Assembly: GCF_001640805.2 (NCBI RefSeq)
Contig: NC_066850.1
Span: 2,395,059-2,459,058, forward strand
Direction: 5' to 3'
DNA length: 64,000 bases
DNA from: Lates calcarifer
Lineage: Eukaryota > Chordata > Actinopteri > Centropomidae
The position numbers and the translations under genes are program-made. Positions 45,640-56,929 of the stretch are shown one piece after another. Numbering within the stretch: position 1 is the first letter of the stretch; each line of letters opens with the position of its first letter. The notes under the pieces were generated by a model. It had not been told where the DNA came from, did no database searches, and saw only the letters and a list, made by a program, of their open reading frames with translations.

Positions 45640-46560
45640 ATTGAACTGTTTTTGTCTGTAGTTAATTTTAACTGAGACGTGGCCGGCTGTGAAGACTGCA
45701 TCAGAGGACAGGTTAAAAGCTTTTCCGGGAGAACAAACATCCTTTCTCTTATCTCGTCCTTTTGTTTTATGAAATGCTCCCCCACAGGCTCATTAAGAGA
45801 AAATCTGGCCTTTTGCAGCCTTATCCACTGTGATCTGAACTAGAGAATTCAGTCATACGATTCAAAGTCAACCTTGATCTGCAGGCCAGCTGTGTACAAA
45901 AGTGATTTGAGAAAGTCCTTCCAAGGTATTCTGCCACACACTGAAAGCCTTCACATCCAATTAGTTATTTTCAAAACTTCAATATTTTTAGAGAGCAGAA
46001 GTCAGTACATTCCAACACAGCTCTCACTGAAGATGGAGCACAAGATCAAGCTTGTTTAATGAATTTATTGCTGAAGACACAACATCACAACCACTGCTCA
46101 TGCTATTACAGGAATACAGTATTCACAGAGCATCTCTCCAAATAGCAGCACTGCAACACAAACCCAAATGCCACTCCTCAGTGCTAAATTGACTCCAGCT
46201 GTCTCCCTCTCCCTCTCTCTCTCTCTCAGAATGACCTTGCAAAGACGACTCTCCTCTTTAACCCAGAGCTGTGTAGCTAGCTCAGCGCCGTCTCTCCCAC
46301 ACCTTGTCCCCCATTGTTGCTGATCTTATCGTTCAGCCTATCAGAGGACTAATGACCCCGGCAATCGTTGCTGACCTGTCGGGGGAAGTGCAGCTGCCAG
46401 GGAGAAGGGAGGAGAGTCCATTAAAAGATTAATGTAAGGAAGTGGACACTGTCCTCCTGGACCTGTGGAGCACTACAGCAGGAGCAGGGAATTTGATTTA
46501 TTGTCATCCCCCCTCCTCACCTGCTGAATAGGCAGAGAAGGATGAGCGGGGTGAAGTGGC
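45640..46560. promoter_or_regulatory. Candidate conserved non-coding block
   Basis: A complex stretch, best between 46230 and 46560 (CCTATCAGAGGACTAATGAC, CCGGCAATCGTTGCTGACC, CAGCTGCC E-box). The CT tract and CAG at 46203-46230 form a good acceptor followed by an open run of 16 codons (NDLAKTTLLFNPELCS) and TAG. An exon is possible but the run is too short to support. Confidence 0.33.
46203..46229. repeat. (TC)n microsatellite
   Basis: CT-rich 27 bases ending in CAG. Confidence 0.85.
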
Positions 46561-47955
46561 TTGCTTTGTCAAGAACAACTCACTGCAGGAGTGTTTGTTT
46601 AGGGATGTTAGATTTCAATTAAAAATGAAGCATACTACAGCGGCAATACTTGCCTATCATCTGTGAATCATTGTAGTTAAAGTTAAAGATTAAAGATTTT
46701 ATTGGGAATAGACAATATTTCCAATTTAGGCTGGTATTAGTCAGCAGAAACTTAACTTATGAGCTGTCAACACTGGGGTCTGACTGGCCTATTAACCTGT
46801 GTTTTTAAGAGGACACACTGCCCTGTTCATCATGCAGCATGCCACAAATAAGCATTCTGTTACTTTGGCAACCATTTTTAATATTTATTTGGTCAAAGCG
46901 TAGAGTGACATAGGCCCTGCAGCCTACCTCCATTACTCATGCATGTGGCATAATGTTGGCATTTGTGCAGGAAAAAGTTTCCTATTATATGCTTTTAGTA
47001 AAGATTTGCTGTCAAGCTTGAGGAGCTTTGTTTCTCTGACTCCCTTAGTGAGGGCCTGAACTTTTATAATGGGCACAAACAGCGACTTCTCCTGCACTGC
47101 ATGGGCACTGAGAGAGACGGCTTACTGCTGAGAGAGAGAGATGGGAGGAGAGAAATTATTCTTCACTTTTGATTGTCAGGTTGGCGTCTCTCTGTGTTGT
47201 TGACATCCGTTTTTAAGTCTAGGTTATATCTAGCAGTGCATGCAACTGAAATTTCCATGTTTGCTTAAACAACAAACAAAACATACCTGTTGTTCTGGGG
47301 AAAAGTCAGGACCCAAACATATACACTCCAGTACCTATATGATAAAAGCTGTATTGGGCATAAACAGTTTCTCAGTTGAATCACTGTCACATTGACAAGC
47401 TTGATAGAAAATACCAGCCTCTGAAGGCACATCTTTCCTCCCTCGTCCTCCACCCCCAGTTGATCATATCCCTGTTAAATGTTAATTGGGCCAAATCTCA
47501 GACCTTCTTTGTTTTAATGGCTGCACTTCTCATTTTCTCTCTTGCTGCTGCAATCGTTACAGAGTTTTAGGAGAGAAAGATGTGAATGGTTTCGCAAGCA
47601 CAGCTTGGCTTAGTGTGAAGACTTACTGTCCACATTTCACAATGGATCATAATGGGCTTTTTTGCCATTTACAGTGTTTGCACCATTAGCCAGTGATGAC
47701 TTTGCATTTAAGCCTGACTGAGACGAACACAGCTGTCAGATGTCAAATAACAATAAATGGGCTGCTGAAGATAAGTGCTCCTGGATGAGAGCAAAACTGC
47801 TACCTGTTGAAATTTTACAATATCAGCGAGCCCAGTGAAACACACAACTTCTGTGTTCAACACCTAGTCAGGTAGTGAGTTCACATCACAAAACCAAAGT
47901 GATGATAATCATGCTCCAACTGACCCTTTGCTAAGCCCTCCCCCTTTGTTTTTAA
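46561..47955. other. No gene seen
   Basis: Unassigned. A duplicated TTAAAG word (TTAAAGTTAAAGATTAAAG) near 46678. Short GA run near 47130. Confidence 0.4.
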
Positions 47956-47959
47956 GTTC

Positions 47960-48160
47960 ATATGGGAACAGTTGCCTATTTATATATCCAACATTAGCAT
48001 TTATTCTTTTAGCTTTAATCTGGTCTTTGTTAACTCCTCTTTAGCTGCAAAATGCTTCACTCTGCTCTACAGCTAGTCATTTATTTTCCTGTGTGTCATT
48101 TAATGCTGGTCAAGAAGTGTACACTGGGTTTAAAAGAGTTTTTTTAGTTATAAATGGTAA
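47960..48160. repeat. Remnant of fish repeat (CACCAGCTAGTTGCTA type), second copy
   Basis: CTTTAGCTGCAAAATGCTTC, CTCTACAGCTAGTCATTTAT and ATTTAATGCTGGTCAAGAAG follow in the same order as the family at 39040-39150. Confidence 0.5.
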
Positions 48161-49590
48161 GTTGATCTACTGTTGAAATTAAACATTTATTATATGGACT
48201 TTAACCCTGACACTATCTTTTTGTAGTTTATGATGAAGTCCCAAAAACCATGATAAATTCCTACACTGACAAAAAATAAGAACAACATAATTGCTCTCAA
48301 ATTAACATTTTGAAAATTAATGTTTTACATAAAGGTTTGTTAATTTAAACAGTCATTACAGATGTCATTATAAAATGGGGTACAGTATCTTTTCTTTAAA
48401 AACTGGATCATCATCATCTGGAAAATATCATAGCTGCCTGAACAAAACCTGGATTTGAAATAAAACTGAGTAATTATTCTTAATGTCATTTGTTACAGAA
48501 GCTTGAGCATTTCAATTACAACATGTAGAGGTAACATCTCAGGGAATATAATTGTGTCATATTAAGTAAGTCAGGTGGAAAGTCTCTAAAATGAGTTTCA
48601 GCCCTCACAGAGACCTAATTTATGTCTGTTTAAAAGATCAATCACTGTGATGGTGACACAAACACTAATTTGAGATGCAAATATAATTTTTTTTTCACAA
48701 TATCAAAACAAACGACCCAAATGGTATATAGTTTCATACTGCAGTGACAGCTTTAAACTGATGCAGAATGACAAAATAATTTTCAGTGCACATTGCTTAC
48801 TTTCACTTTCTCTGGCCCTAGAAAGACAGCCATCACTTAATATTCAAATAAAGACAGAGAGGGGTCAACTCATTACACAGAAATGAAAATCACCAGCACA
48901 AATGTCACTTTCCTTTGTCTTTCATCTCAAACATGCTGACAGATGGCACAACCATCACCCCAGGGATGAAGTCACAGTGTCAGGAAAATATACAAGATAG
49001 AAGGCAATGTGCTATTTTTTGCAACTCAGGTAATGTTTTTGATATTTGCTCACAGAATTATTCACGCAACTCACTGCACCAACTATCGGAGGTCAGGGAG
49101 TAGACAGTTGCGTAAGACTTGGACCTCTCTTGCATAATTTCCCACTGCACTTCATCCAGAGCCCTGTTCTTTAGTCTTTAAAGCTCTTTTTTGATCCATC
49201 CAGCCACAACAGAAAGTATCAGCAGGGAAGAGTGTCAGACATAATGCGATTTGAGTTCACACAATCTGATCTTCTAAAATAGATCTTAAAAATCAAGTCA
49301 GAGTGACAGATGTAGCTCAAGACTTAGATCAACACGCTCACTTTGGCAGTCTTTTAACTTGTCATAACTTAATGTAATATTCCACCTAAAAATCTATTTT
49401 TATTGTACAAAAGAATCAAAACATCAAAAGAAGCTTTCAGCTGTATTACAATGGATAAATTGGGTTAAGCTTCTTTGTTTTTTCCAGCTGTAAAACCTTG
49501 TCACTACTGTGTTCTGTACTGTACTGTGTTTTAAGAGCCTCCTTTCAAGCCCACACTGTGTAGACTTTGGGTGATCTGTCACTTAAACCC
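48161..49590. other. No gene seen
   Basis: A+T-rich. An octamer ATGCAAAT at 48675-48682. No exon or family recognised. Confidence 0.45.
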
Positions 49591-49594
49591 CTCA

Positions 49595-49895
49595 GTACTG
49601 ATCAGTTGCAAGTTTAAAGGGCTGTTCTGGTGATTTAACATTGCATTTTCATGAAGTTGAGTGAATCACCAGTGACAGACTGGAAAAAAAAGGTCAAAAC
49701 TGATGCAGCAGAGGCCAAGATATGCTGAATTTTAGTCCCTGGTATAGCTCAAGCTCCAAAAAACACTGGATCCTCCAATTCCCATAATGCAACTCAGCCT
49801 TAGGATATGTATACTTGTTTTCACAGGTTGAGCAGTACTCCTCATGATAAGTGAACTCATGTTTATGGGTCGAATCAGTGGAGCGCCCCTGTAGG
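49595..49895. repeat. Fish repeat (CAAAAAACACTGGATCCT type)
   Basis: AACTGATGCAGCAGAGGCCA, AGCTCCAAAAAACACTGGAT and CCCATAATGCAACTCAGCCT occur in the order of an abundant percomorph repeat that I know by sequence but not by name. Confidence 0.55.
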
Positions 49896-50159
49896 ATTTA
49901 TAAAAGTGATTTTATACCAGAAGTGTTACTGAGCCTTACATTCACATTTAAACAGAGGGAGGGAGGGACCTTGGCCAGAGAGAGAGCTGGGTATTAGAAC
50001 AAAAGGGGTGCAGAGAAAAAGGAGGAATGGCTGGCGGGCAGAGAAAAAAGACAGAGGGGTCAAGGATTCAGTCGTTCTGGAGTGTGGTCAAAAGCACTAA
50101 AAGCTTTATGCTTTAACAGGATTGTTAGGCAAGATACCTCAAGCCTCACTGGCTCATGT
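49896..50159 (+). other. Purine-rich stretch, no gene
   Basis: GAGGGAGGGAGGGACC followed by GA-rich and AAAA/GGGG words to about 50070. Only three clean G runs, so it is not a full quadruplex motif. Confidence 0.45.
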
Positions 50160-51200
50160 TGCTTAGAGCATAATGATTGGTCGGTGTGGTATTTTATATG
50201 CAGCATGGGTAATTAAATCGGTGGATACTGTTCCGGAATCGATAAGAGCCCAGTGACATAAAGTATTACCACTGAACTATGTGTATATATATGTGTGTGT
50301 GTGTCCATGCAGTTGTGTAGAGGACAACCTGAGAGTGGGAGAGAGAGAGAGAGAGAGGGTGAGGAAAGGGAACGTGAGAGGCAGGGAGCGAGGGACAGAG
50401 TGGGCAGCACAAATTGCAAGCTAAATTTTTATTATGACAGATGAGATGGGTTATTGGAATGCCAGGCAAGGCTCTTTGACTGTAGATGCCATTACAGGAC
50501 ACGGCTGCTTTAAATCTGGGTCACCTATCGACTTAACCTCGCATTGGGCATCAGCAGGGCCTCATTGCTGTGTAATTATGCCTGGAATAAATAGGGCATT
50601 TGGCTTGTGGCACTACACCACATAGCGCCTGGTATAATGGACAGTGTGGAATTCATTTGTTCTCCTCTGTTCTTTCGTAATCCCTCCTCTCAACCTCTAT
50701 TAACTCTCAACATTTTTCATTTCTTCCTCTGAGCCCCTTTCTACCCTTTGGTTTTCATGCCATCATTGTTTCTGTCCTTTTTTTGCCCCGCTGTATCTTA
50801 TTCCCTACTGTCCTTGAGCAGAAGGAAGTGTGGGTGGGGGGGGTCATATGAGCCTCAGAAGGAATGCACCATTAAGAGAGAGTTGTTAGCAAAACACTCT
50901 ATGAACAGTAATGCAGGGAGAAATTAAAGGCAATCTGCAAAATGTGAATTCAACCACCACAGCCCAATTAGGGAGTATAAATATTCTCTCTGCACTGAAA
51001 CCCAAAGCCTCTTTATCATCTAGCCTACTGTTTTTGGGGGTTTTGAAGATATTTTAGGTGGCCATTTGGCTCCATAATGCCTGCTCAAACCAGATCTGAG
51101 CGCAGCACATTATTGCCTGCAGAAAACTGTGCTTCTGGTGCTTTGGCCACACAGGGGCTCAAAGAAACTGCAAACCCCCTAAGCTACTAGCAGGGTGTGC
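50160..51200. promoter_or_regulatory. Candidate conserved non-coding block
   Basis: Most convincing at 50410-50650 (TGGGTCACCTATCGACTTAA, TGCTGTGTAATTATGCCTGG) and 50930-51180 (CCCAATTAGGGAGTATAAAT, GCCATTTGGCTCCATAATGC). Interrupted by a microsatellite at 50281-50358 and a G-run at 50830-50843. No coding frame with a plausible start. Confidence 0.36.
50281..50358. repeat. TA/TG and (GA)n microsatellites
   Basis: Mixed TA/TG tract 50281-50304 and GA tract about 50338-50358, separated by unique sequence. Confidence 0.9.
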
Positions 51201-51319
51201 TCATACCCATGTGTGCGACTGCCTTCCTTTTGTGCTTGTGTGTCTTGCTGTGAGGTGACCGGCTCAGTAATTGGTCCTAGAGGCTTTTACCTGGCGGCAA
51301 CGGCTGGACATGTCAGTGC

Positions 51320-51760
51320 TTTTTTTTTCCCCCTTCAACTCCAAATGGCCTCACTGGCCATTTAGAGCTCATTAACAGTACTTCTATAAACTGTTTGAAC
51401 TGTCATGAAAAGGGAAAAAAGGGGAGTACATTTTTTGTCATTAATTATAAGCCAGACATTTGTTAGTAGAAGTATGCAAGCTATTTTCATGCACATCACA
51501 AAGAGAACAGACGCTTGTTCCTTTGCTTCATTAGAATGAATTCTGTACAACTTAGCTTTTATTAAAAACAACAGGGGTTCCAGTCCCCGCTTCTGCATTC
51601 ATTGTTTTTAATCTTTGCTAATTAATTTGAAGAGGTCCTGATTAAAATAATAGAACTGTCGGGCAAGACGTTGTCTTAAGCTTATATGAATTCAGTGCAG
51701 CTGTTTGAACAGTATATAAGAGGGCCATTCAATAATTAAATACTTCTATGAGTCACTCTG
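51320..51760. promoter_or_regulatory. Candidate conserved non-coding element with hairpin
   Basis: AAATGGCC-TCACT-GGCCATTT hairpin at 51343-51363, then TGCTAATTAATTTGAAGAGG near 51618 and GAACTGTCGGGCAAGACG near 51653. Homeobox words in non-repetitive sequence. Confidence 0.35.
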
Positions 51761-52060
51761 AGAATGCCTTGTTCCAAAGCATATGCCTGATTTTTAAAAC
51801 ATTGTTCAAAAGAGTTGACTCCTTTTTAATGATTCTGAGGAGCACTTCTTCTCTGTTTACTTCAGGAGTCCTGTTGGAGTGGGTTGGTTTAACAACATCT
51901 TAATGGTTTTACCTGACTGAGCTGACTAATTTCTTTTTTAAAGACTCTAACTGAAATAACAATTATTGGGAGATGTATCATTCAGAGTGCGGGATCATAT
52001 GAATCACTATTGATCACAGGTAAATATCAGGGTGTCAGCAGTTGCATAGGTCCACATCTG
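51761..52060. other. No gene seen
   Basis: Short unassigned gap of mixed texture. Confidence 0.4.
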
Positions 52061-52063
52061 TAG

Positions 52064-52411
52064 TTGTGTACACTGCCAAACTACACAATCATACCATGCC
52101 TGTCATGCTCAGATAATCTTTGCAATCAAGATAAGCTTAATATATGGCTGAAGGGACTGAAGATGTACTGTACTACCACTAACATCTGCAGTAGTGTTTT
52201 CATGGGTTCTTGTTTTCTCTGGCAGTTGTGGTATGACAGTGGTGACAGCAGCGCTATACAAGCTTATCTTCACCATGATAACGTTGCACCTATGCTGACA
52301 GGCCAGATGTTGCAGAAAAACAACAAAGCCATCCTCAGAACCCTGATGTCTCTTGGAATAATAAAAGACTTCAGAATCAGTTATTTGCAACTATATATGA
52401 AGGCACAATGA
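52064..52411 (+). other. 116-codon open frame with internal splice acceptor, possible terminal exon
   Basis: A + strand frame is open from about 52064 to TGA 52409-52411. In it, at 52200-52224, a T-rich tract ending TTTTCTCTGGCAG forms a good acceptor. The codons after it begin in phase 0 and read LWYDSGDSSAIQAYLHHDNV... to ...LYMKAQ and stop. The segment after the acceptor has a protein-like mix of residues, and the phase agrees with the candidate first exon at 206-244. Against it: the peptide matches nothing I know, there is no AATAAA soon after, and the opposite strand is also open (52109-52390). A GTGACATCTTGTGGTCA word just after the stop resembles transposon-edge sequence. Confidence 0.18.
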
Positions 52412-52719
52412 AAGGTGACATCTTGTGGTCACGAGAATAATGATTGTTCTCTTCCTGATGCAAAGGGGGAATGCTGCATGGTGTTATACGGCTTGTGCAA
52501 AACTTGTAAGCATGCCTACTTACTGGAATAGCTTTTTGAGACTTTTAATGGAGCCGTCATTAATGTTAGTGGTTCCATCTGTGCTTTCCCCTGTTAAAAT
52601 GTCTGTTGGGTGCACAAATAGTCTTAGACCATAGACCACGTTCTGTATCCTACCAACGTTATTGACAGTGTTGGTCAGTTGGTCCACCACTTTGGCCCTA
52701 TTTGGCACTTTGAACATGT
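52412..52719. other. No gene seen
   Basis: Unassigned sequence up to the repeat. Confidence 0.4.
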
Positions 52720-52880
52720 TTAGTGCTAATTAGTACATGTTAGTATTCTAACTCACTCTAACACACTAAACTAAGATGGTGTGCATTGTAAACATTAAAA
52801 CATGTTAACATTACCATTTTGAACAGGTAAGCATGCTGAAGTTAGCATTTAGCTCTCAGTTAGCATAACTTTTAGTCTTG
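52720..52880. repeat. GCTAAC-word interspersed repeat, copy C
   Basis: GTGCTAATTAGTACATGTTA, then TAACACACTAAACTAAGATG (18 bases identical to copy A), AAACATGTTAACATTACCAT and TGAAGTTAGCATTTAGCTC. Confidence 0.7.
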
Positions 52881-53059
52881 TTCAACAAGACTTCACCAGC
52901 CTTAACCAAGTAGTTTTAGTTGCCTCAACTTAATCAGCAGATCAGAAAATGCTCCCAAATCATTGTTGGTCACATAGAACATTTAGAGGACACTGACAAT
53001 ACATGACTTCGAGGATTTTCTTTCTTCTGTGCTAGAATAGTAATGGCCAGAGTAAACCA

Positions 53060-53500
53060 TGATCAAAAAAATCCCACTATGTAAGGATTCATCTGTATCA
53101 GGGCCATTACTGTCTAGATTTCTATTCCAGCACTCCTCTCTCCTGCTCAGCCAGCCCATTTTGTCAGCTTTAAACAGGTTGTTCTGGTCTGCTCTTTTCT
53201 GTCCGACAGGCAGGCAGCTAAAAGCTCATTTTGGGTACAGCAAGTCAGAACACATGGAACCTGTGGTAGAAACTCTCTGAGTGCTCATCTTAGGCTGACA
53301 GCAGGCAGTCCCTCAAGCATTACCGTAGTTGGCCGTGACTGATTTCTCTGAGGCAGACAGAGCCACAGGAGGCTAAATGTTCTGCTTTGGCTCGTCCGTT
53401 TTGATTTGCTCCCAATGTACGGCTGTTTGACATTATGTCTTTTGGATGTGCTGTCTTTGTATTCACACTGGTAGCGGCAGTTGTTTACACTCAATAAACA
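53060..53500. promoter_or_regulatory. Candidate conserved non-coding element
   Basis: Non-repetitive with several CpGs; opposing open frames without recognisable domains. Words such as CATTACCGTAGTTGGCCGTG and GGTAGCGGCAGTTGTTTAC. Weak texture-based call. Confidence 0.25.
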
Positions 53501-53594
53501 CCACAAAAGGACAAATAAAGCCAGGACAGCACAGGTGACTGGGATATAACTAGGAAATTATTTTTAGATGTGTGCTTTTAGATGACCATTCTCA

Positions 53595-53627
53595 TTTATT
53601 TGTTTATTTATTTATTTATTTTTATTT
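53595..53627. repeat. (TTTA)n microsatellite
   Basis: Repeated ATTT/TTTA units with one G. Confidence 0.9.
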
Positions 53628-54165
53628 GAGCGAAGTACATTGTGTGTTTTCGCTATTGTAAGCATGGATAATACTCTGCTGGAACCTAAAAATGACCTGC
53701 ATTCAGCCTTTTAAAATATAGGAGATATATCTTTTTGTAATTGAAGGTCTCTGATGCCTGCTGTCCTCTAAAAGCACATGAAATGTTTATCTTTGTGTAC
53801 GCAGGTGTCACCTGTTGAGCAGATGGTGGACAGAGGATGATTTGTGCAGTGAACAGATGCACGAATCAGCCTGAATGTAGCAAAAGTACTTATTATATTT
53901 ATCCAGTCAAAGCCTCAGATATTAATTTTGTTTTTCCTGTTTGCGAACGATCTCTTGTGTTGACAGTGGCGGCACAGGGAATGAGCTGTACATGGTTTTT
54001 GTCAATGTGCACAAACCTAAAAAGGCTGTGGAGGGGAAATAAAGCATTTTATTTACTCTGTTGTCAGTTTGAGCTATAGGAGGGTGTTTACAGTGACATT
54101 CTGCCAATAAGGGAGTAGACATTCAGGCTTAGAGTAAGAATAGCTAGTGCCGGAGACCCATATGG
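53628..54165. other. No gene seen
   Basis: Unassigned. Confidence 0.45.
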
Positions 54166-54169
54166 TGTG

Positions 54170-54480
54170 TGTACACTGCAGAACAGTTGCCAAGGCGACG
54201 TTACCACCCATTATCCATCACTGGAAGCAACAAATCCAGGCTCTGCTATTTATTCTGTTGTTTTCTCAGAAATGGAGGTGACAGGTAGTGCGATGGCGGC
54301 AAGAGTACATTATTGATCAACACAAGACACGACTTGTCCCCTTGTTCGTTGTCCAATGGCAATCCCACAGGCCTTCCAGTGAGCAGAGCAGTGGGCTATC
54401 TTGTTCAACAGTGGTTTATGGGGCCTGTCATTGGGATGTGAGGGAGCATGTAGCACAGAAGCACAAGTGAAGCTGTGCCG
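54170..54480 (+). promoter_or_regulatory. Promoter-like cluster: RFX X-box, YY1 core, CCAAT box
   Basis: GTTGCCAAGGCGAC (54186-54199) is two bases from the model X-box GTTGCCATGGCAAC bound by RFX factors. CGATGGCGGC (54291-54300) carries the YY1 core. CCAAT lies at 54353-54357. An ATG at 54272 (G at -3 and +4) opens 14 codons (MEVTGSAMAARVHY), within which AGA|GTACAT is a weak donor. The order resembles an alternative promoter and first exon on the + strand, but the CCAAT box is downstream of the ATG, so the region may simply be an enhancer. Confidence 0.3.
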
Positions 54481-55085
54481 AGAGACTCCCCAGGGAGGAA
54501 AGAGATGTGGGGTTGGGGTCAGAGGTTGCAGGTCGTGAGTACAGCAATCTAGGACTAAGATTCCTGAGTGGAAGAAAGAGAATGTGTTGTTTGTTGGGGG
54601 CGGGGGTGAAATAGTCAATACAGTACTTTCACATACTAATGCTTTGAGTAGAGGATAAAAAGAATATGAAAAAGTGGCAGAGTAGTTTCATTACAATGAA
54701 CATGGGCACTGAAGTTTCCTTTGAGTAAATCCCATATAGACTGTCCTGGTACAAAGAACACTCAATAGTAATTCAACACTTGACTATCTGCCACAAATGC
54801 CTTGTGTACTCCTTTCAGTAACATTTGCTTAAAAAAAAAAAAAAAAAATGTTGTGAAAAATAGAGGTCTATACTTGTGATGTCTTTTAAAGATTAAAGAT
54901 TGGGCTGATAACCAATGAACACATTGCTGGTTTTGAACTTTGCATAGAATTTGTTGATAATGATAAAATAAAAACTGAAATTAAGAAATATTCAAGAAAA
55001 TATGTCCTTGGTGTTTGTTTTGATTTGTGCACTTATTAGATCAAATATAAAAAAAAAGGAAAAATAGAGTTTCAGTTATTTTTCT
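54481..55085. other. No gene seen
   Basis: Contains GGGGGCGGGGG (54596-54606) and an 18-base poly-A (54831-54848). Otherwise A+T-rich. Confidence 0.45.
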
Positions 55086-55089
55086 GCAG

Positions 55090-55330
55090 TGACAGCGTCC
55101 CCCCAGATGTGAGCAACGAGACAGAAGGATCATCTGGGGAGGGACAGATAGAACTGGATGTCATCAGCATGACTTTAAAAGGAAAAAACTGTGTGGATAA
55201 TTGGATCAGAGGGTGTGGTGTATACTGACAAGGAGAGGGGATCAAGCCCTGATCGTCGCAGTACCCCTGTGGGAAGGAAGTGATGATTGGACTCTGTTCC
55301 CTGCCATGCCACTGTGAATGATAGCATTGT
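55090..55330. repeat. Probable degraded interspersed repeat (GAACTGGATGTCATCAGCAT type)
   Basis: AGATAGAACTGGATGTCATC, then CTGTGTGGATAATTGGATC, GTGTATACTGACAAGGAGAG, and CGCAGTACCCCTGTGGG resemble, in order, a fish repeat containing GGTAGAACTGGGTGTCATCAGC...CCTGAGGTACCCCAGTGG. Memory-based; heavily diverged. Confidence 0.4.
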
Positions 55331-56160
55331 GAGATAGGGACAGATACCTTAAATTGATCACAGTGGATAACTAATGCTGTATGGGCTTGTTGAAAAAAGG
55401 GTGAAAAAACTTATATCAAAGTTCATAGTGTGAAATACTGCAGTCAGTAGGGCAGTGCCAGCCCTCAACTGTCAGTCAGCCACTGCCATGAGAAACACTC
55501 ACGTCAAGGCTTGAGGCTTACACACCATTTACGCCCCAAAATGGTTCCATTCTTTTGAAAAATACACACAAAAATGCACAATAGCTGCAATACCATTATA
55601 GTTTTTATTACCTTATACAAAAATGAATAATTCAAATTTCCTTTTAACTTTAAGAAATTATGCCAGTCTCTCCAACCAAACACCCAAAGAAGCTAAATGG
55701 CTCCCATTTCTTCTTTTAAACTGAACAAAAAAGACTTCATATGCACTCTCTCATTTTTCCCCCCACATTTAAAACCACAGACAACCCTGCTCAAAATAAG
55801 AACAGTGCGACACTCCCTTTCTATGACCGGTACAAAGATGGCCTTCCTCTGTTAGGAGAGATATATGAGATGGGAGATACAAAGCCAAGGCTCTTAATAA
55901 AAATCATCCATTTTTGTCAGAGCTGGCCAGGGGAAAATTTGCAGCAGTATCAATAGACAGCTTTTTTTTCACTTCTTTATCTCATCCTGCCTCCATCTCC
56001 TCTTCTTTCTAATCTTTCTCTCTTTCTGAGCAACAGCATACATCAGCAGAGAGAGAGAGTGAGCGTCACCTCGACTGTCACTGATATCTCCTAAATCATT
56101 TTGTCTCTTTCTGAAGGCTGACCTCTCTGCTGTACATTTTTGGGCTATCAAGTGGCACTG
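55331..56160. other. No gene seen
   Basis: Unassigned. Confidence 0.45.
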
Positions 56161-56279
56161 AAAGTCACACTTATCATGAGGTAAGGGATGAATACCAGGC
56201 TGCCATTTATTTTCTGCATTTCACCGTGATGGGGAGAATGTAGGTGTGATTGAATTCTCCCCTTCTCCCTCCTCTCCAG

Positions 56280-56302
56280 CGTTTAGGCCCACTGTGGGAG
56301 AA
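56280..56302 (+). other. Microexon-like 23-base segment
   Basis: A 24-base pyrimidine tract ending TCCCTCCTCTCCAG (to 56279) is followed 23 bases later by GAGAA|GTAAGC, a near-consensus donor. Both splice signals are among the best in the window. 23 bases is not a multiple of three, so in a coding transcript it would shift the frame; a non-coding or UTR exon is possible, or chance. Confidence 0.2.
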
Positions 56303-56925
56303 GTAAGCTGACTATCTAAAAGTGCGCCATGCATTCCTCAAACTAGATTATTGTTACATCTTCACATCCTGGATAGAGGTTTATAGTCAATATGCTGCTA
56401 TATGAAGAAAAATGTTGTGGCAACAGTAGAGCTGCCCCCACATTTTCAAATAATGCGCCACTGTTCTTGATGGTTTGTGAATCATTCCTTGTAAATGTTG
56501 AGTAGTCTGTGCTGAGGATACTGAGGGGTAAATACGATAAGGGAATGCGTAAACACATCAGTCATACTGGTGTTGCGGAGGTTGCTGATATACTCCTGTA
56601 GGTGGGATTGTCATGCCTGGGGATGATGGTGCAACTCTTCTCCATGAGAGCATGAAACAGGATTATGAGCACATCAACAAACATGCAAACCACAACCTTT
56701 ATTTTGGGACAACCACCTGTCAAAATAATACAGTTGCTGACTTTAACCTTTTGAGTTAGATTTTTTTCTCCTGATATAGTACTTACTCTACTATAGAAAC
56801 ACATACCAAAATCAAATGTGTGAATTTATGTAGCAACGAGGATAAATGTTCATTTTTAGTCTGTTAATAACAAAAACAGTGCACCACACTTAAACCTCAA
56901 GTGTCCCATTTTCACGCTGTGTGAT
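56303..56925. other. No gene seen
   Basis: Unassigned A+T-rich sequence. Confidence 0.45.
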
Positions 56926-56929
56926 TTTG

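Noticed and set aside
46230..46281. Possible short terminal exon after the TC tract (NDLAKTTLLFNPELCS, stop)
   Set aside because: Only 16 codons; the acceptor is a by-product of the TC microsatellite.
49880..49895. CTCF-like GCGCCCCTGTAGG
   Set aside because: One base short of the CTCF core spacing, and at the edge of a repeat copy.
52129..52270. AAGATAAGCTT / AAGCTTATCTT inverted repeat, 120 bases apart
   Set aside because: 11-bp arms around the palindromic HindIII-type core, no extension; likely coincidence.
54831..54848. Poly-A(18) as a retrotransposed mRNA or SINE tail
   Set aside because: No transcript-like or SINE-like body is recognisable just upstream.
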